Assembly: GCF_018130505.1 (NCBI RefSeq) | Contig: NZ_JAFCKH010000007.1 | Location: 248,001 to 312,000, forward strand | Origin: Bradyrhizobium tropiciagri | GTDB taxonomy: Bacteria > Pseudomonadota > Alphaproteobacteria > Rhizobiales > Xanthobacteraceae | Direction: 5' to 3' | Length of the DNA: 64,000 nucleotides | Shown: positions 26,882-36,656 of the stretch, one piece after another | Numbering within the stretch: position 1 is the stretch's first letter | How the letters are laid out: every line of letters starts with the position of its first letter | The notes under the pieces: model-generated | The model's database searches: none | The model's input: only the letters and a program-made list of their open reading frames with translations | What the model was told of the DNA's origin: nothing | Position numbers and translations under genes: made by a program

Positions 26882-29119
26882 TTACTGCGACGGGACCGTT
26901 GCCCCCGCAGGCGCCGCGTTGGTCTCCTGCGTCACGACGCGTTCGCCGTTCTTGGCCATGGCCGTGCCGGCGTCCTCGAAGCGGGCGCGGTAGACTGCGA
27001 GATTCTCGATCACGCGCTGGACGTAATTGCGCGTCTCCGAGATCGGGATCCGCTCCACCCAGTCGACGGGATCGACATTGGGATCCCGCGGGTCGCCATA
27101 GGCCTTGACCCAGTCGCGAACGCGGCCGCGGCCGGCGTTGTAGCCGGCGAAGGTCATGATGTGGTTGCCGCGATATTCCGACAGCAGCGCGCTGAGCTCG
27201 GCCGCGCCCATCTGGGTGTTGTAGACGGGGTCGGAGACCATCCGGCTCCAGTCGTAGCTGACGCCGAAGCGCTTTGCGGTGTCGCGGCCGGCTTCCGGCG
27301 TCACCTGCATCAGGCCGACCGCGTTGGCCGCCGATTTATCGCGCTGGTCGAAGGCGCTTTCGGTGCGCGCCACCGAATAGGTCATGCTGAGCCCGATATC
27401 GGGCGCGACCGGCGTGTGCTTCGGCAGTCCGATGACCGGGAAGGCATAGTGGTCGAGCGCGAAGCCGCGGCCGAGCGCGATCTTGCCGATCTGCAGCATC
27501 GCGCGGGCGTCGTTGCGGCGGCGGGTGAGTTCGCCGAGTGCCTCGAGCATGCCGACCTCGGAGCTTTCCTCGGCGAGATCGGCGACGAAATACAGCACCA
27601 CGTCGGGCTCGCCGATGGCGTAGAGCATGTCGGCAGCACGCACCCGCTCGTCGGAAGCCATGCTCTCGGCGCTCGCGGCCGGCGAGGGCACGCGCAGGTC
27701 GAGGCCGTCGCGGCCGAGCTTTGCCAGCGCGAGCTGGCCGTAATAGGCGGTCGGATAGCGCGCGGCGGCCTGGTAATCGGCGCGCATCACGGCCTTGTTG
27801 CCGAGCGCCTCGGCAACGCGGCCGCGCCAGTAGGCGGCGCGCGCCAGCACGGTCGGGTTGGTCTGGCCTTCGTCGATACGCGCGAAATGCGCCGCCGCTG
27901 CCTTGGCGTCGTCGAGATAGCGCAGCGCGATCCAGCCGCACATGAAGTGCAGGTCGGAGCGGTAATACGGGTTGTCGGGAAGCGCCGCCGGGCGGATCAC
28001 GTCGTAGGCGGTCTGGAACTTGCCCTGGTCGAGCAGCTTGCGCGCCAGGATACGCCGTTCGCGCCACCATTGGTCGGTGTCCTGCTGCGCCATGGTCTCC
28101 GGCGCCGCCGCGATCGCCACGCGGGCCGCATCGTCGATCCTGTTCTGCGCCAGCAGCCACTGCATCCGGCAGAGCGCGTAGCCGAGGTCGCCGCGGGCGT
28201 CGCTGGGCACGTCGTTGAGCGTGTCCTCCGCCTTGCTCGATTTCGCGCGCACGGCGCCGCAGGCCTTTACGATCGCCAAATCGTCATCGCCGAGCCGCTG
28301 CGCGGCGCGCCGGGCGCCGGCCAGATCCTTGGCGCCGATCCGCTTGTCCATCCGCGCGCGATGATCGTCGCGCGTGAGCAGGTCCTTGAACGCATCATAG
28401 GCGTCGCTCTCGGTGCGGTCGGACAGGTCCTCCGAGCGCCAGGCCTCGCGCACCAGCCGCGTCGCGCCGTCACGGTCGCCCTCGGCGAGCAGCACGCGCG
28501 CGAGCGCGAGCTTGCCCTTGGCGCTGATCGGCTGGTCGAGCGTGAAGCCGTGCACGGTCGCCGCGGCGCTGCGCTCCTGCCACATCCGGGCCTCGGCCCG
28601 TCGGCGCAGCAGCGTCACGCTCGGCCAGCCCGGATTGGCGGCGATGAACGCCGCATAGCGGCTGAAACCGGCAGCCGACTCGGAGTGGCGCAGCAGATAC
28701 CATTCGACGAGCTTCTGCCCGACGGGGTCGGTGATCTTGCTCTGGATGTCGGTCGCCTCGCTGGTCCTGCCCTTGCGCGCCGCGAGGATCGCATCCCTGA
28801 CCGCGGCGAGATCGCCCGACAACTGCGGGCCCGCGGGCTTCTCTGTCGCCGGTGCCTTGTCGGCTTCAGCGGCTTTCGAAGATGATTTGGCTTTGGCGGA
28901 TTTGCGCTCGGCGGCGCTGCGCTTGGCATGACGCCGCTTGCCTGACGTCGTCTCGCGCGCGGCCTTGGCTTTCTTGCCGGCGCCCTGCGCCTTCTTGTCA
29001 GCCTCGTGCGAACTCTTGGCTTGGTGTTGGCTGTGCGGCTTCGCGGTCACCTTGACCGGAAGCAGCGCAAGCGCTGCGGCGGTGGCGAAGCACGCCAGCG
29101 GACGGAGGCAATGGTTCAT
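26882..29119 (-). CDS. Soluble lytic murein transglycosylase
   Basis: Periplasmic enzyme of about 745 residues that cleaves peptidoglycan to 1,6-anhydromuropeptides. A signal peptide (MNHCLRPLACFATAAALALL) is followed by a Lys/Ala/Ser-rich segment (about 25-110), a long helical superhelix of TPR-like pairs, and a C-terminal SLT domain with the catalytic Glu in ARTESAFD, the SAANAVGLMQVTP motif and AGYNAGRGRV. The start at 29119 has GGGGACCAGGGA upstream and exposes the signal peptide; a start at 29161 would bury it. The basic linker probably contacts the wall. The opposite strand carries a long shadow frame. Confidence 0.93.
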   Translation of the reverse strand: MNHCLRPLACFATAAALALLPVKVTAKPHSQHQAKSSHEADKKAQGAGKKAKAARETTSGKRRHAKRSAAERKSAKAKSSSKAAEADKAPATEKPAGPQLSGDLAAVRDAILAARKGRTSEATDIQSKITDPVGQKLVEWYLLRHSESAAGFSRYAAFIAANPGWPSVTLLRRRAEARMWQERSAAATVHGFTLDQPISAKGKLALARVLLAEGDRDGATRLVREAWRSEDLSDRTESDAYDAFKDLLTRDDHRARMDKRIGAKDLAGARRAAQRLGDDDLAIVKACGAVRAKSSKAEDTLNDVPSDARGDLGYALCRMQWLLAQNRIDDAARVAIAAAPETMAQQDTDQWWRERRILARKLLDQGKFQTAYDVIRPAALPDNPYYRSDLHFMCGWIALRYLDDAKAAAAHFARIDEGQTNPTVLARAAYWRGRVAEALGNKAVMRADYQAAARYPTAYYGQLALAKLGRDGLDLRVPSPAASAESMASDERVRAADMLYAIGEPDVVLYFVADLAEESSEVGMLEALGELTRRRNDARAMLQIGKIALGRGFALDHYAFPVIGLPKHTPVAPDIGLSMTYSVARTESAFDQRDKSAANAVGLMQVTPEAGRDTAKRFGVSYDWSRMVSDPVYNTQMGAAELSALLSEYRGNHIMTFAGYNAGRGRVRDWVKAYGDPRDPNVDPVDWVERIPISETRNYVQRVIENLAVYRARFEDAGTAMAKNGERVVTQETNAAPAGATVPSQ

Positions 29120-29386
29120 TCCCTGGTCCCCCCTGAGAAACCATGAGGCACAAACAAACAAAGCTTACACGCGGCACAAACCGGGCCGCCGATTATCGGA
29201 CCCCTTGATTCACAACCCCTTAAGTCAACCGCAACTCTACAGAGAAAGGCGGCAAAATATGGAATGTGACGTGTGGAACTCACGGAAATCGGCAAGTTCC
29301 ATGCCTGGGTGGCGGCCATCTCCGTAGTTTCACCGGCTCCGCCCCGGAGCTATCCTGCCGATAAGCGCTGGAGTGACAGTCCCGAC

Positions 29387-30256
29387 ATGACGACTGAACT
29401 GAAGACCGTGCTCGACGGCGGCCGCTATTTCGAAGGCCCGCGCTGGCACAATGGGCGGCTGTGGTTCGTCGATTGCATGGCGCGGACGTTGCTCAGCATC
29501 AGCCCGTCGGGCGAACGGCAGGAGCACGCAGCGATCGGCGACGACACGCCGTGCGGCCTTGGCGTGCTGCCTGACGGCGACATCATCGTGCTGACGATGT
29601 TCAGCAAGCAGTTGCTAAGATTTTCCGGCGGCAAGCTCTCTCTCTATGCCGACCTCTCGCGGATCGCCGCCGGCACGATCGACGACATGATCGTCGACGG
29701 GCAGGGGCGCGCCTATGTCGGCGATCTAGGCTTCGACCTGCCGCCGCCGGAGGGCCGCGGCGCGGTCGGTCGGATCATCCTGGTGACGCCCGATGATAAC
29801 GCGCGCGTCGTTGCCGACGGCCTGCGCTTTCCCAACGGCATCGCCGTGTCCTCCGATCACCGCCGGCTTGTCGTCGCCGAGATGGATGGCGCGTGCCTTG
29901 CCGATTACGACATCGCGACGGACGGCAGTCTCAGCCTGCGCGGAAAGCTGGGCCAGATGAGCGATCCTGACGGCATCTGCCTCGATCGCGAGGGATCGGT
30001 CTGGGTCGCGTCGTTCACGGAGGACGCCTTCATCAGGATTGGCCGCGAGGGCAACGAGCAGGCCCGCATCGCCGTACCCGGCCGCCGCGCGCTGGCCTGT
30101 GCGCTCGGCGGCGCCGATCGCAGGACGCTGTTCTGCCTCAGCGCCGCCACCTCCTACGAGGAATTGCGCAAGGGCCAATCGGTGTCACGGATCGATCTCG
30201 TCGAGGTCCAGGTTCCAGGTGACGGTATCCCTGAACCACCGCGGGGCCGGTTATAA
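29387..30256 (+). CDS. SMP-30/gluconolactonase-family hydrolase
   Basis: Six-bladed beta-propeller of 289 residues: [23 protein letters not shown] at the start contains the metal-ligand Glu, and [17 protein letters not shown] and [16 protein letters not shown] supply the conserved Asn and Asp ligands. Family members open sugar lactones. The ATG at 29387 gives the standard length; upstream extension codes for unrelated residues. It lies divergent from the transglycosylase and about 220 bases before ilvD. It might serve the aldonic-acid pathway 5 kb downstream, but that is a guess. Confidence 0.88.
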   Translation: MTTELKTVLDGGRYFEGPRWHNGRLWFVDCMARTLLSISPSGERQEHAAIGDDTPCGLGVLPDGDIIVLTMFSKQLLRFSGGKLSLYADLSRIAAGTIDDMIVDGQGRAYVGDLGFDLPPPEGRGAVGRIILVTPDDNARVVADGLRFPNGIAVSSDHRRLVVAEMDGACLADYDIATDGSLSLRGKLGQMSDPDGICLDREGSVWVASFTEDAFIRIGREGNEQARIAVPGRRALACALGGADRRTLFCLSAATSYEELRKGQSVSRIDLVEVQVPGDGIPEPPRGRL

Positions 30257-30480
30257 GGTCCCGTAATACATGGTTGCGTCCTTGCCACGATCGTTGCGTA
30301 ATCGCAACAGTTCCTGGACATTTAACCTTGTTGACAGGCGGTCACAGGTCACGCCGCTTTTTAGCCACACCTGTCCATGAAATCATATTCATAAAGCTGA
30401 ATGGCCGAGCGCTTCGCGATGGCCGGGACTTTTTTGCGGGTTCCGGCGTTTGCGAGGGAGGAGAGGCTGGAGAGCAGGCG

Positions 30481-32205
30481 ATGGACGCCAAGACGAACAT
30501 CAAGGGCAGGTTGCCGAGCCGCCACGTGACGGAAGGTCCCGCACGCGCGCCGCACCGCTCCTATCTTTACGCGATGGGGCTGACGACAGCCCAGATTCAT
30601 CAACCGTTTGTCGGCGTTGCTTCATGCTGGAATGAAGCTGCTCCATGCAACATCTCGCTGATGCGCCAGGCGCAGGCGGTGAAGAAGGGCGTGGCATCCG
30701 CCGGCGGCACGCCGCGCGAGTTCTGCACCATCACCGTGACCGACGGCATCGCGATGGGCCATGACGGAATGCGCTCGTCGCTGCCGTCGCGCGAATGCAT
30801 CGCCGATTCGGTCGAGCTGACCGTCCGCGGCCATTCCTACGACGCGCTGGTCGGGCTGGCCGGCTGCGACAAGTCGTTGCCGGGCATGATGATGGCGATG
30901 GTGCGCCTCAACGTGCCGTCGATCTTCATCTACGGCGGCTCGATCCTGCCGGGCAATTTCCGCGGCCAGCCCGTCACCGTGCAGGACATGTTCGAGGCGG
31001 TCGGCAAGCATTCGGTCGGCGCGATGTCCGACGAGGACCTCGACGAGATCGAGCGGGTGGCATGTCCCTCGGCCGGCGCCTGCGGCGCCCAGTTCACCGC
31101 CAACACCATGGCGACGGTGTCCGAGGCGATCGGCCTCGCCCTCCCGTATTCTGCCGGGGCTCCGGCGCCCTACGAGATCCGCGACAGCTTCTGCGCCGCC
31201 GCCGGCGAAAAGGTGATGGAGCTGATCGAGAAGAACATCAGGCCGCGTGACATCGTCACCCGGGAAGCCCTTGAAAATGCTGCGGCCGTGGTTGCAGCCT
31301 CAGGTGGTTCGACCAATGCTGCACTGCACTTGCCGGCGATCGCGCATGAGTGCGGCATTAAGTTCAACCTGTTCGACGTTGCCGAAATCTTCAAAAAGAC
31401 TCCTTACGTCGCGGATTTGAAGCCGGGCGGCCGTTATGTTGCCAAAGACATGTTTGAAGTAGGTGGCATTCCGCTGCTGATGAAGACGCTGCTCGACAAT
31501 GGCCACCTGCACGGGGATTGCTTAACCGTCACCGGCCGAACGATCGCTGAAAACCTCAAAAGCGTGAAATGGAATCCGCACCAGGATGTGGTGCGGCCCG
31601 CCGACAATCCGATCACCGTCACCGGTGGCGTTGTCGGTTTGAAGGGTAATCTCGCTCCGGAGGGTGCGATCGTGAAGGTCGCGGGAATGTCCAACCTGAA
31701 GTTTACCGGCCCCGCCCGGTGCTTCGACCGCGAGGAAGACGCCTTCGAGGCGGTCCAGAACCGCACCTACAAGGAAGGCGAGGTTATCGTGATCCGCTAC
31801 GAGGGACCGAAGGGCGGTCCCGGCATGCGGGAGATGCTGGCCACCACGGCAGCGCTGACCGGGCAGGGCATGGGCGGCAAGATCGCCCTGATCACCGACG
31901 GACGGTTCTCCGGGGCCACGCGCGGCTTTTGCATCGGACATATTGGACCCGAGGCGGCCATCGGCGGGCCGATCGGACTGTTGCAGGACGGCGACATCAT
32001 CGAGATCGATGCGGTCGCCGGCACTCTTGACGTAAAATTGAGCGACGCCGAGCTCGCAAATCGTAAGACCAAATGGGCCCCTCGGGCGACTAACCACACA
32101 TCTGGTGCGCTGTGGAAGTACGCCGAGCAAGTGGGGCCGGCGGTGGATGGCGCTGTCACCCATCCGGGTGGCGCGTACGAGAAACAGTGTTATGCGGACG
32201 TTTAG
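30481..32205 (+). CDS. ilvD: Dihydroxy-acid dehydratase
   Basis: Iron-sulfur enzyme of branched-chain amino-acid and CoA precursor synthesis, dehydrating 2,3-dihydroxy-3-methyl acids. 574 residues. Cluster ligands are visible in [20 protein letters not shown] and [15 protein letters not shown], and [14 protein letters not shown] marks the C-terminal domain. Three-ligand spacing fits the [2Fe-2S] class. The ATG at 30481 (GGAGAGG upstream) is preferred; an in-frame frame back to 30274 is non-conserved. Other IlvD/Edd members act on sugar acids, but the sequence follows the canonical IlvD pattern. Its last 14 bases overlap the next gene. Confidence 0.95.
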   Translation: MDAKTNIKGRLPSRHVTEGPARAPHRSYLYAMGLTTAQIHQPFVGVASCWNEAAPCNISLMRQAQAVKKGVASAGGTPREFCTITVTDGIAMGHDGMRSSLPSRECIADSVELTVRGHSYDALVGLAGCDKSLPGMMMAMVRLNVPSIFIYGGSILPGNFRGQPVTVQDMFEAVGKHSVGAMSDEDLDEIERVACPSAGACGAQFTANTMATVSEAIGLALPYSAGAPAPYEIRDSFCAAAGEKVMELIEKNIRPRDIVTREALENAAAVVAASGGSTNAALHLPAIAHECGIKFNLFDVAEIFKKTPYVADLKPGGRYVAKDMFEVGGIPLLMKTLLDNGHLHGDCLTVTGRTIAENLKSVKWNPHQDVVRPADNPITVTGGVVGLKGNLAPEGAIVKVAGMSNLKFTGPARCFDREEDAFEAVQNRTYKEGEVIVIRYEGPKGGPGMREMLATTAALTGQGMGGKIALITDGRFSGATRGFCIGHIGPEAAIGGPIGLLQDGDIIEIDAVAGTLDVKLSDAELANRKTKWAPRATNHTSGALWKYAEQVGPAVDGAVTHPGGAYEKQCYADV

Positions 32206-33019
32206 GCGTACGATATTTGCGTTTGCGTTAGGGGCCATTCCGGTGGCGGGCCCCGGATTCGGATTCGACGGAGCCCCGGTCAACCCGCAAGACACTGCCC
32301 TTCCGATCGTTTCGCCACAGCCCGGCACGGCCGCCCTGAAGCGCGCCGCGACCCCGATCGCGCCGGCGGCGCTGCCGAACTCGAACACCACCGTGATGTC
32401 GCTGGCCGAGGCCGGCCACCCCGTGGCGCAGTGGAAGCTCGGCAAGATGTACGCCGAGGGCGACGGCGTCGCCCAGGACGACGTGCGCGCGTTCGAATAT
32501 TTCAGCCGGATCGCCAATGCGCATGCCGAGGATTCGCCGTCGGCGCCGCAGGCTTCGATCGTCGCCAATGCCTTCGTGGCGCTCGGCCGCTACTATCTGA
32601 GCGGCATTCCCAATTCCAAGATCAAGGCGGACACCGAGCGCGCGCGGGAGATGTTCTCCTATGCCGCGTCCTATTTCGGCAACGCCGACGCCCAGTACGA
32701 CCTCGCCAGGCTGTACCTGAAGACGCCGGACGCCTCGCGGGACGATTTCCGCTACGGCGCCCGCTGGCTCGGCCTTGCGGCCCAGAAGGGCCAGCATCAG
32801 GCGCAGGCGCTGCTCGGCCAGATGCTGTTCAACGGCGACCGTCTGCCGCCGCAGCGGGCGCGCGGCCTGATGTGGCTGACGCTGGCGCGCGACAGCGCAA
32901 CCCCCGACGAGAGCTGGATCCGGGAAAGCTATAACCGGGCAGTCGCCAAGGCGTCCGAGGACGACAAGACGATGGCGCTGCAGATGCTCGAGCACTGGGT
33001 GCAGGGCCGCCGGGACTAA
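32192..33019 (+). CDS. ExoR-like Sel1-repeat periplasmic protein
   Basis: 275 residues. Signal peptide [20 protein letters not shown], cleaved near GFGFD, then Sel1/TPR-like repeats: [50 protein letters not shown]. Length, signal peptide (AGPGFGFD versus AGPAFAFD as I remember S. meliloti ExoR), an ALxxLxxYYxxGI segment ([18 protein letters not shown]) and the C-terminal WLTLARD region all fit ExoR, the periplasmic inhibitor of the ExoS sensor controlling succinoglycan and motility. The ExoS/ChvI partners are not in this window. Its ATG lies 14 bases inside ilvD, so the two are translationally linked. Confidence 0.75.
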   Translation: MRTFRRTIFAFALGAIPVAGPGFGFDGAPVNPQDTALPIVSPQPGTAALKRAATPIAPAALPNSNTTVMSLAEAGHPVAQWKLGKMYAEGDGVAQDDVRAFEYFSRIANAHAEDSPSAPQASIVANAFVALGRYYLSGIPNSKIKADTERAREMFSYAASYFGNADAQYDLARLYLKTPDASRDDFRYGARWLGLAAQKGQHQAQALLGQMLFNGDRLPPQRARGLMWLTLARDSATPDESWIRESYNRAVAKASEDDKTMALQMLEHWVQGRRD

Positions 33020-33021
33020 AA

Positions 33022-33049
33022 CGGCCGCCGGGATCGATCCCGACGGCCG
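33022..33049. terminator. Stem-loop between convergent genes
   Basis: CGGCCGCCGGGATC pairs with GATCCCGACGGCCG, fourteen bases per arm with one mismatch and essentially no loop, three bases after the ExoR-like stop and 29 before the MFS stop on the other strand. No T-run follows. Placed to act in both directions. Confidence 0.5.
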
Positions 33050-33077
33050 CCGTGTCGTCTCAGCCCCGCGCAGAGCC

Positions 33078-34448
33078 CTAGTCGTGCTCGTAGCCGTAGA
33101 CCTCCGGCAGGATGAAGATCGCGGCGAGCAGCCCGATCAACGGGAAGATCGCGACGAACAGCGTCGCATTGGCCTGACCGATCGCCTCGAACAGCGACGG
33201 GAACAGGAAGATCGCCAGGAACGACGGCAGCTTCACGAACATGTAGGCGAAGCCCGACGCGGTGCCGCGGTACTGCGGCCGGGCGACCATGGTCGGGATC
33301 GTCATGCAGTTCGAGGCGTCCCAGTAATGGCCCCACAGCATGGCCGCGGCGGCGAACGGCAGGATGTATTTGTGGCCGGTGTACAGCGCGCCCGCCGCGA
33401 CCAATAGCGAGACCAGCACGATGCTGAAGCCCGCGATGCTGATGCCGCGGTGGCCGATCTTCGGCGTCAGCAGCGGCCCGACCCAGCCTGATAGCGCCGC
33501 GAACGAGAACAGCGCCATGGTGACGAGGTTGTTGCCGAGCACGGTCGAGACGCCGACCATCGCGAACAGCACCGGCAGATAGAACGCGAAGGTGGAGAAT
33601 TCGCTCGCCTGGGCGAAGCAGGCGATCCAGCCATACAGCGTGGCGCGCCAGCGGATCGGATCCTTGCGCAGATCGGCGAGGAAGGCGGTCGGGCGCGGCT
33701 TCGGCAGCACCACGTCCTGGTCCGGCAGCATCGCGAGGTCGTCATTGTACATCTGCCGCGCGACCTGCTTGGCCTCGCGGAAGCGGCCCTGCTGCACCAG
33801 CCAGACCGCGGTCTCCGGCACGTCGTGGCGCATCAAGAGGATGATGAGCGCGGGCAGGGCGCCGAGGCCGAGCGTGACGCGCCACAGCGTCTCGTGATTG
33901 ATCTCGGCGAGCAGGAACAGGATGATGACGCCGATCGTCAGCACCTCGCCGACCGCGAACATGAATTGCCAGCGATTGCCCATGACCTCGCGCTCGCCCT
34001 TGGCCATGGATTCCATGATGTAGGTGTAGCCGGTCGAGATGTCGCTGCCGAGCGGAATGCCGAGCAGGAAGCGGATCACGATCAGCCACGTCACGTTGGG
34101 CACGAAAGCCTGCGCCAGCGCCAGCACGATGAACATCACCATGGTGGCGAGGAACATGATGCGGCGGCCGATCTTGTCCGACAGCCAACCGCCGATCAGT
34201 GCGCCGATCAAGGCGCCGCCCTGCGTGCCGGCGGCGGCGAGCCCGAGCATCAGCGGATCGGGATTGTACTGCTCCTTGATGAAGATCAGCACGAAGGCGA
34301 TCGAGTAGAGATCCCAGGCCTCGACCAGGATCGAGGCCATCATCAGCCAGCCGACCTTGTTGCCCTTGGGGCTGTAATTGGTGATGAGGTGGCGGACCGC
34401 GCCGTCGATCGTCGCCTGTGGCGGAACTGCCATCGTGGACATTGCCAT
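33078..34448 (-). CDS. MFS transporter, metabolite:H+ symporter type
   Basis: 456 residues with twelve helices. Family signature GGWLSDKIGRRIMFL follows helix 2 and the second-half equivalent lies near GGLL-like WVGPLLTPKIGHRG; a long central loop holds VWLVQQGRFREAKQVAR, as in sugar/organic-acid symporters. The gene runs toward the ExoR-like gene and follows the GntR-family regulator gene by 59 bases on the same strand. With the divergent idonate-type operon it probably imports the sugar acid. Several ATGs occur at the start (34448, 34439, 34433). Confidence 0.9.
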   Translation of the reverse strand: MAMSTMAVPPQATIDGAVRHLITNYSPKGNKVGWLMMASILVEAWDLYSIAFVLIFIKEQYNPDPLMLGLAAAGTQGGALIGALIGGWLSDKIGRRIMFLATMVMFIVLALAQAFVPNVTWLIVIRFLLGIPLGSDISTGYTYIMESMAKGEREVMGNRWQFMFAVGEVLTIGVIILFLLAEINHETLWRVTLGLGALPALIILLMRHDVPETAVWLVQQGRFREAKQVARQMYNDDLAMLPDQDVVLPKPRPTAFLADLRKDPIRWRATLYGWIACFAQASEFSTFAFYLPVLFAMVGVSTVLGNNLVTMALFSFAALSGWVGPLLTPKIGHRGISIAGFSIVLVSLLVAAGALYTGHKYILPFAAAAMLWGHYWDASNCMTIPTMVARPQYRGTASGFAYMFVKLPSFLAIFLFPSLFEAIGQANATLFVAIFPLIGLLAAIFILPEVYGYEHD

Positions 34449-34507
34449 TCTCCCGTTGTCCGTTGCGCGCTTTGGTTTGAGCGTCCTCTCGGTGGAGGAC
34501 CGCTGTT

Positions 34508-35272
34508 TCAGGTCCCGAGCAGCGGCTCGATGCTGCAGTCGAGCAGCCGCGGATCGATGCCGGATTCCATGCCTTCGAACATCGAGTCCATGTAATCGAT
34601 CAGCGCATCGCTGGCCGCCGTCGCGCGCTCGACGCGGCGATTGGCGACCGCGTTGAGAATGGCGAGATGGCTGTCGATGGTGCCGGACAGGTCGGCCTGT
34701 CCCGGCATGTAGCGGTGATGGATGAAGCCGATGCGGCGATAGAGCGTGTGCAGCGGCCGCAGCGTGTGGGCGAGGAAGGGCTCGCCGGCGGCGGCAAGGA
34801 TCAGGCTGTCGATGCGGCGGTCGAGACTGTTGAATTCGTCGAGCGTCAGCGTCGCGCGCCTGTCCTTCAGCACGCGCTCGATATGCAGCGCCTGATTACG
34901 GTGCGAGAGGCTGGCGCGATCGGCGGCGAGCCGGATCACGAAGCGCTCGATGTCGCGCCGCAGCGCCAGCAGCATGCGCTCGCGCGCGAGGTCGATCGGC
35001 GCGATCTGCAGGCCGTGGCGCGGGCGGATGATGATCAGCGTGTCGGCGGCCAGCGTGTTGACGGCGTTGTGCACCGGCGTGCGCCCGAACCCGGTGAGGT
35101 CCTGCAGGTCCTGTACGGTGAGGGATTGGCCCGGCCTGAGCTCGCAATTGACCAGCAGATCCTCGATCCGCTGATAGGCGAGTTCGAAAAAGTTGATGCG
35201 GTTACGCCGGCCGGGTGCTTCGTCCGTGCCGTCGGAACGCACGATCTCAAGCGCGCGTTTGCGCCGTACCAT
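34508..35272 (-). CDS. GntR-family (FCD subgroup) transcriptional regulator
   Basis: 254 residues. The winged helix is at about 25-90 (AYQRIEDLLVNCELRPGQSL, GFGRTPVHNAVNTL), and the C-terminal ligand domain is all-helical FCD/FadR-like, with RRDIERFVIRLAADRAS, FNSLDRRIDSLI and the metal-ligand type SHLAILNAVANRR. It is divergent from the dehydratase gene (start 35448) and upstream of the transporter, so it probably represses both units and responds to the imported sugar acid or its keto form. Confidence 0.92.
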   Translation of the reverse strand: MVRRKRALEIVRSDGTDEAPGRRNRINFFELAYQRIEDLLVNCELRPGQSLTVQDLQDLTGFGRTPVHNAVNTLAADTLIIIRPRHGLQIAPIDLARERMLLALRRDIERFVIRLAADRASLSHRNQALHIERVLKDRRATLTLDEFNSLDRRIDSLILAAAGEPFLAHTLRPLHTLYRRIGFIHHRYMPGQADLSGTIDSHLAILNAVANRRVERATAASDALIDYMDSMFEGMESGIDPRLLDCSIEPLLGT

Positions 35273-35337
35273 TTCATTCCTCCCGCCGGCCCGCGTGCGT
35301 CGCGTGAGCCCGATTGCTGCTCTCTGCTTAAAACATG

Positions 35338-35353
35338 TTGTGAAATATTACAA
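35338..35353. promoter_or_regulatory. Possible GntR-family operator
   Basis: TTGTGAAATATTACAA, an imperfect 16-bp inverted repeat with TTGT/ACAA ends in the 175-bp divergent region between the regulator and the dehydratase operon. AT-rich context unlike its surroundings. Assigned by position and symmetry only. Confidence 0.35.
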
Positions 35354-35447
35354 GTGGTCGTATCAATGGGCGCACGGCCCGCCGCAAAGCGACGGCCCCA
35401 AGCAAGAAACATCAACCCGCGAGCGCGGGTTCCGGGAGGACATCGCG

Positions 35448-36647
35448 ATGAAGATCACCTCGATCGAGACATTGCGCACCGAAGAGTTCGCCAATGTGAT
35501 CTGGGTCCGTGTCCATACCGACACCGGACTGATCGGGCTCGGCGAGACCTTCTACGGCGCCGGCGCCGTCGAGGCGCAGATCCACGATACGTTTGCCGGG
35601 CGGCTGCTAGGACGCAATCCGCTGCATATCGAGGCGATCCACCGCGACATGCTCAATCTGCCGATGGCGCAATCGTCGACCGGCGTCGAATATCGCGCGG
35701 CGTCGGCCATCGACATCGCGCTGTGGGATCTGTTCGGCAAAGTCTGCGGCCAGCCGGTGCACCAGATGCTCGGCGGCCTGTGCCGCGACAAGCAGCGCAT
35801 CTACAACACCTGCGCCGGCACCCGATATGTCCGCTCCACCAATATCAGCCCGGTGTCGAACTGGAATGTCGGGCAGACGCAGGGGCCCTATGAGGACCTC
35901 GATGGCTTCATGCACCGCGCCGACGCGCTCGCCGAAAGCCTGCTCGAGAGCGGCATCTCGGCGATGAAGATCTGGCCGTTCGATCCCGCCGCGCAGGAGA
36001 ACAACGGTCTCTACATCACCGCCGCACAGATGAAGCAGGCGATCGAGCCGTTCGAGAAGATCCGCAAGGCGGTCGGCGACAGGATGGAGATCATGGTCGA
36101 GCTGCACTCGCTGTGGAACCTGCCGACCGCAAAGCAGATCGCGCGCGCGCTCGAGCCCTACAAGCCGACCTGGTACGAAGACCCGATCCGGATGAACTCG
36201 CCGCAGGCGCTCGCCGAATATGCGCGCTCGACCGACGTCTGGGTCTGTGCCAGCGAGACGCTCGGCTCGCGCTTCCCCTACAAGGACATGCTCGACCGCG
36301 ACGCCATGCATGTGGTGATGGCCGATCTGTGCTGGACCGGCGGCCTCACCGAGGGCCGCAAGATCGCGGCGATGGCCGAGACCTATCATCGGCCGTTTGC
36401 TCCGCATGATTGCATCGGGCCGGTCGGTTTCATCGCGGCGATCCACATGTCGTTCAGCCAGCCCAACACGCTGATCCAGGAGTCGGTGCGGGCCTTCTAC
36501 AAGGGCTGGTACAACGAGCTTGTCACCACCATGCCCGTGATCAAGGATGGCTACGTCTATCCGATGGAAGGGCCGGGGCTCGGCGTCGACCTGCTTCCGG
36601 CGGTGTTCGACCGTTCCGATCTCACTGTACGCCGCTCCAATGTCTGA
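35448..36647 (+). CDS. Enolase-superfamily sugar-acid dehydratase (MR/MLE family)
   Basis: 399 residues. N-terminal capping domain (MKITSIETLRTEEFANVIWV, TFYGAGAVEA), then the barrel with a lysine at the end of strand 2 (SAMKIWPFDP), metal ligands in VELHSLWN, YEDPIRM and CASETLGS and a His-Asp dyad in APHDCIGP. The usual Lys-x-Lys is Lys-x-Trp here, so chemistry is expected to use the His-Asp side, as in acid-sugar dehydratases. Strong GGGAGGA site before the ATG. It leads an operon with a 5-ketogluconate-type reductase and an idonate-type dehydrogenase, which points to a gluconate or related aldonate as substrate (inference). Confidence 0.88.
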   Translation: MKITSIETLRTEEFANVIWVRVHTDTGLIGLGETFYGAGAVEAQIHDTFAGRLLGRNPLHIEAIHRDMLNLPMAQSSTGVEYRAASAIDIALWDLFGKVCGQPVHQMLGGLCRDKQRIYNTCAGTRYVRSTNISPVSNWNVGQTQGPYEDLDGFMHRADALAESLLESGISAMKIWPFDPAAQENNGLYITAAQMKQAIEPFEKIRKAVGDRMEIMVELHSLWNLPTAKQIARALEPYKPTWYEDPIRMNSPQALAEYARSTDVWVCASETLGSRFPYKDMLDRDAMHVVMADLCWTGGLTEGRKIAAMAETYHRPFAPHDCIGPVGFIAAIHMSFSQPNTLIQESVRAFYKGWYNELVTTMPVIKDGYVYPMEGPGLGVDLLPAVFDRSDLTVRRSNV

Positions 36648-36656
36648 GGACCTCCG

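Noticed and set aside
26798-28885. Plus-strand frame of about 695 codons
   Set aside because: Antisense of the lytic transglycosylase; also runs through the family C palindrome.
30274-30480. N-terminal extension of ilvD and a possible leader peptide
   Set aside because: The extra residues are not family-like, and no run of Ile/Val/Leu codons characteristic of an attenuator is present.
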